Shown one piece after another: positions 12,813 to 15,943 of a stretch of 15,943 nucleotides of DNA (position 1 is its first letter; the number at the start of each line of letters is the position of its first letter). A program made the translations under genes and the position numbers. The stretch comes from Anaerolineales bacterium (GTDB lineage Bacteria > Chloroflexota > Anaerolineae > Anaerolineales > Anaerolineaceae), in NCBI GenBank assembly GCA_020060485.1, contig JAGVAB010000161.1, positions 1 through 15,943 of the forward strand, written 5' to 3'. Under the pieces are notes generated by a model. It made no database searches and was not told where the DNA came from. It worked only from the letters and a program-made list of their open reading frames with translations.

Positions 12813-15176
12813 TTGAAGGCATTAAGACGGTTGTTCCACCTCAAATCCCTGAACGCTGCCCTGGCCACCATCATCATGGCCCTGGCCTGGATCGTGTTCA
12901 TCCCCGCCCAGATCGGCGGGCAGACCACCTATGTGATCGTCAATGGCAACAGCATGGAACCCATGCTGCACAAAGGTGATCTGGTTTTTTTGAGGCAGCA
13001 GCCTGATTACAGCATAGGCGAGATCGTCACCTACCAGCACCCCAACATCGGCCCTGTCATCCACCGCATCGTGGAGCGCAACCTGGAGCGCTACATCCTG
13101 CAAGGAGATAACAACACCTGGCTTGACCCCTACCAGCCAACAGGCACAGAACTGACCGGCAAATACTGGTTTGCGCTGCCGGGTGCTGGTAAAATTCTTC
13201 TATTGGTAAGAAAACCCTGGATCCTGGCCCTGATCTCCGGGGCAAGCACATTGGTTATAGGAATGTCGATGGTCCAGTTACCTGATCCACAAAGCTCAAT
13301 CACCAAGCTCAAAAAGAAACCGCAAGCCTGGCGCAAGCTGGGGCTGCATCTGGCCAACTGGAAGGAAGCCTACTGGATCACCGTTTATACGCTGGCCGCT
13401 GGCGGCATCATTCTGGGATTGTTTGCCTTCACCCGGCCTGTTCTGCGCCAAAGCGTGGACGAGATGCTCTACCAGCAAACCGGTTACTTCAATTACACCG
13501 GTGACGTCAGCGCCAACATTTATGACCACCAGCAAATGAAAACCGGCGATCCCATCTTCCCGGCCCTGGGCTGCAAGGTGCAATTCAGTTTTCTCTACAA
13601 TTTGCATACCCCCAAGCCTTTCATCGGCGGCGGCAGCTACGTGATCAATGCCGAAATATGGGATACCACCGGCTGGCGGCGCACCATCCCCCTGGCAGCC
13701 GAAACCGCATTTGAAGGCAGCCAGTTCCAGAGTGAGCAAATTCTGGATGTCTGCCAGGCGCAGGCATTGATCGACAACCTGCAAACCACCACCGGCACCA
13801 GACACCCGCCCTATTTCCTCAGTCTGGCGCCCAGGGTTAACATTTCCGGTCAGATTGCCGGACAGCAGTTGACCGAGGCTTTCGCCCCCACGCTGCAATT
13901 CATCATCGAACCCCAACAAGTCTATCTCAGCGCCCGCGGCGACCAGAACCAGGACCCCTTCAAACCCGGCCAGGCCGGCGTTTTGAGCAGCGAAAAAATG
14001 GTATCCAATTCCCTCAACCTCCTGCGCCTGGCCCTGCCGGTCAGCGTGGCGCGCATCCTGTCAATTGCGGGTGTACTCCTGGCGGCGGCCGCCGCAGGGC
14101 TGGCCATGGTGACATTCAAGGATGCCGAGGTCAACGACGAACGCCTGTGGGCCAGATTACAAATTGGCGAATACATGCTCGAAACCCGCAACAGCCCCAT
14201 TGGACACCAGGACCGCGTGGTGGACCTGGCCGGGTTTGACGAGCTGATCCAGTTGGCCGAAAAATTTGGCGGCATGGTCTTCTTTCACGAGCAGCCGCCT
14301 TATGTGGATTACTTCATCCGCGATGACGGCCTGGTTTACCGCTTCCGCCAGATCGAGCGCCAGTACAAAATGGCCGACGAGGGAACCGGCTTTCAGCAGG
14401 AACTGCTGCGCGCCCTGGAAAATGATGAATTTGTGCTGCGCTTCCAGCCCAGCGCCTCCCTCTCAACCGGCCAGTTGACCCAGGTGGAAGCATTCCTGCG
14501 CTGGGAACACCCGCAGCGCGGCCTGCTGATGCCCATGACTTTTTTGCCCGAAGCCGAAGCCAATGACCTGATCGGCTGGATCGACACCTGGGTGCTGCGC
14601 ACCGGCTGCGCCCAACTGCGCCTCTGGCGAGACGCTGGCTTCCCGCCCTTTGCCCTGGCAATCAACATCTCCTCCAGTCAGTTACGGCAGCCGGAGCTGG
14701 CCTCTCTCGTGGAGGAAGCCCTGCTGGAAAACGGCCTGTCAGCCGATGCCCTGCAAATTGACATCTCCGATGACCAGTTCAGCATGGACATGGACATCCT
14801 GCAAAACCTGAAGGCATTGCGCAAAATGGGTGTCGGCATCACCATCAGCAGCCGCCGCATCAACCTGCTCGAAGACACCCCCGAAATCGCCAGCCAGGTC
14901 AAGATCGATTATTCCGTCATTCAGCAAAGCATGACAGACCAGGTGCAGGATAGTCCCCGGCAGTGGATCGCCCAGGCGCATGCCCGCAAGGTGAATGTGA
15001 TCGCCATGGGCGTGGAAACCCAAGAGCAATTGGGTTTCTTCCGCCTGAACGCCTGCGATGAGGTGCAGGGCTTCTTTGTGCGGCCGCCGCTCTCGGCCCA
15101 CGAACTCAGCCAGGAACTGGAAGCAGGGCACATTCTGCTGGATCTGACCGCCGATTCAGGGGAGGCTGAATCATGA
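12813..15176 (+). CDS. SipW-type signal peptidase fused to DUF5305-like region and degenerate EAL domain
   Basis: The 787-residue membrane protein has three parts. Residues 1-155 form a SipW/Sec11-type (S26B) signal peptidase: an N-terminal helix (about 13-32), catalytic S47 in NSMEP, H84 in IHRIV replacing the bacterial lysine, the GDNN box, and a second helix. Residues about 185-525 contain two more helices and an extracytoplasmic segment resembling DUF5305. Residues about 528-775 are EAL-like but decayed: EAF at 559-561, the DDFGTG loop replaced by SSRRIN near 679-684, and EGVE changed to MGVE at 732-735; K697 and the terminal QG remain. It is unlikely to cleave c-di-GMP and may bind it. 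The TTG at 12813 is chosen because AGGA lies 7 bases upstream; a TTG at 12774 falls inside the preceding hairpin. It overlaps the next gene by 4 nt. Confidence 0.82.
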   Translation: MKALRRLFHLKSLNAALATIIMALAWIVFIPAQIGGQTTYVIVNGNSMEPMLHKGDLVFLRQQPDYSIGEIVTYQHPNIGPVIHRIVERNLERYILQGDNNTWLDPYQPTGTELTGKYWFALPGAGKILLLVRKPWILALISGASTLVIGMSMVQLPDPQSSITKLKKKPQAWRKLGLHLANWKEAYWITVYTLAAGGIILGLFAFTRPVLRQSVDEMLYQQTGYFNYTGDVSANIYDHQQMKTGDPIFPALGCKVQFSFLYNLHTPKPFIGGGSYVINAEIWDTTGWRRTIPLAAETAFEGSQFQSEQILDVCQAQALIDNLQTTTGTRHPPYFLSLAPRVNISGQIAGQQLTEAFAPTLQFIIEPQQVYLSARGDQNQDPFKPGQAGVLSSEKMVSNSLNLLRLALPVSVARILSIAGVLLAAAAAGLAMVTFKDAEVNDERLWARLQIGEYMLETRNSPIGHQDRVVDLAGFDELIQLAEKFGGMVFFHEQPPYVDYFIRDDGLVYRFRQIERQYKMADEGTGFQQELLRALENDEFVLRFQPSASLSTGQLTQVEAFLRWEHPQRGLLMPMTFLPEAEANDLIGWIDTWVLRTGCAQLRLWRDAGFPPFALAINISSSQLRQPELASLVEEALLENGLSADALQIDISDDQFSMDMDILQNLKALRKMGVGITISSRRINLLEDTPEIASQVKIDYSVIQQSMTDQVQDSPRQWIAQAHARKVNVIAMGVETQEQLGFFRLNACDEVQGFFVRPPLSAHELSQELEAGHILLDLTADSGEAES

Positions 15177-15637
15177 AAAGAAAGTTTCAACGCAAGCTGA
15201 TCATGTTGATCCTGTTGCTGCTGATTATCCTGGGCGCTGGCAGCGCTTTGGCCGCGGCCAATATCGTGCCGCCCACCAGCATCGGAGAATACTTCGGCCC
15301 TGCCATCACCCCAAACGATCTCAAACCGCCGGAGTGCAGCGCCATCCACGTTGACCAGATCACCGCTGGCAGCGGCATCATTAACGGCACCGCTTCAAAT
15401 AACCTCATCCTGGGCAGCGCCGGGCCGGATACCATCACTGCCAGCAACCAGGGCAGCCGCTGGCTGACCAACTGCATTGTGGGCGGCGCCGGCAATGACC
15501 ACATTTATGGCAGCAAAAAGGACGAGATCATCCTGGGCGGGCCGGGCGATGATTATATTGACGGCGGCGGCGGATACGACATCTGCTATGGCGGCGGTGG
15601 CAACGACACCTTCGTCAACTGTGCAGAAATCCACTAG
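15173..15637 (+). CDS. Small secreted RTX-repeat (calcium-binding) protein
   Basis: The 154-residue precursor has a signal peptide (basic start, Leu/Ile-rich core, cleavage after ALA at about residue 27). After a linker of about 45 residues it carries glycine/aspartate nonapeptide repeats of the hemolysin-type GGxGxDxUx class: GGAGNDHIY, GGPGDDYID, GGGGYDICY and GGGGNDTFV. These fold as a parallel beta-roll that binds calcium. Classical RTX proteins leave by type I secretion without a signal peptide and lack cysteine; this one has a Sec signal and four cysteines (C55, C101, C138, C150). The mature start AAN..P matches the secreted protein at 12374. GGGAGG upstream supports the start. Its ATG overlaps the stop of the peptidase fusion (ATGA), so it is probably translated with it and processed by it (inference). 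Confidence 0.85.
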   Translation: MKRKFQRKLIMLILLLLIILGAGSALAAANIVPPTSIGEYFGPAITPNDLKPPECSAIHVDQITAGSGIINGTASNNLILGSAGPDTITASNQGSRWLTNCIVGGAGNDHIYGSKKDEIILGGPGDDYIDGGGGYDICYGGGGNDTFVNCAEIH

Positions 15638-15790
15638 CGCCCTTCACTTTCACCTGTTTCCCCCGGCCTTTCTGCACCAATCGCAGCGGCCATTAAATCG
15701 CAGGTTTTTCCATTTTCACATATATTTCCATCAAAACCTGTCCAGACGATTGATTGCTTTCTGGCATCATGGCATTCTCAAGAAAGCTTG
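15638..15790. other. Short intergenic region after the RTX gene
   Basis: No gene is visible. A perfect 8-bp dyad, CAGGTTTT (15701-15708) with AAAACCTG (15733-15740), encloses a 24-nt AT-rich loop and may help end transcription. TTGACA occurs at 15788-15793, at the edge of the repeat, without a matching -10 box. Confidence 0.4.
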
Positions 15791-15938
15791 ACATTTACGA
15801 TTTTCCAAAACGGTCAAGGTCATCCAGACCAAAGTAGATGCAAAATGCTGATGATAATGGGTTGCCCTCTGCCGCCATTTCTCCCCCGGCACGGATTGGA
15901 TTTGTAAATCAGACTTCATAGGCCGGGGGAGGAAAAGA
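15791..15938. repeat. Dispersed intergenic repeat, right copy
   Basis: This is a diverged copy of 1-133 in the same orientation. The first block (15791-15860) differs from the left copy at only a handful of positions. The second (15880-15935) keeps the perfect inverted repeat CTCCCCCGGC (15881-15890) and GCCGGGGGAG (15922-15931). About 20 bases separate the blocks, against a few in the left copy. The sequence ahead of 15791 cannot be compared because the left copy is cut by the window edge. Confidence 0.8.
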
Positions 15939-15943
15939 AACGT

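Noticed and set aside
1..15943. Window as a circular molecule with overlapping assembly ends
   Set aside because: The terminal repeats differ by many substitutions and a spacer-length change, so they are not an assembly overlap.

Overview
The window looks like accessory chromosomal DNA from a Chloroflexota bacterium, probably Anaerolineae-like. This is inference from gene content: a lipobox sortase-like protein with a Pro/Thr-rich linker, BcsB-like and Wzz-like surface-polysaccharide genes, a SipW-type signal peptidase with a DUF5305-like region, and moderately high GC. No rRNA or tRNA gene is visible to settle it.

Layout, left to right. Positions 1-133 hold a repeat whose diverged second copy closes the window (15791-15938). 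Lipoyl synthase (lipA) follows and ends at a classic terminator. Next is an envelope cluster: a sortase-like lipoprotein under its own promoter, then a translationally coupled pair, a Wzz-type membrane protein with a degenerate GGDEF-like domain and a BcsB-like exported protein. A CPBP (CAAX-type) intramembrane protease and a cytoplasmic beta-lactamase-fold serine hydrolase come next, each followed by a strong hairpin. A nucleoside phosphorylase lies convergent on the minus strand.

Between the hydrolase and the phosphorylase sits the most striking structure: a 2,111-bp element (9090-11200) with perfect 12-bp terminal inverted repeats and a 9-bp target duplication. Its ends carry the start and the end of one transposase type. 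The catalytic middle is missing and replaced by cargo: the 3' end of an xdhC-like gene, a 37-codon membrane ORF and an intact YeiH-family (putative sulfate exporter) transporter with a terminator. It reads as a transposase-less mobile insertion cassette moving a transporter.

The right end is an export cluster: a small secreted protein, a hairpin, then a fusion of SipW-type signal peptidase, DUF5305-like region and degenerate EAL domain, overlapping by 4 nt a small secreted RTX-repeat protein. The two small exported proteins share the same residues around the predicted cleavage site, so they may be substrates of the fused peptidase. Both surface clusters contain a membrane protein with a decayed c-di-GMP enzyme domain (GGDEF-like at 2395-3510, EAL-like at 12813-15176), which suggests second-messenger sensing without turnover.
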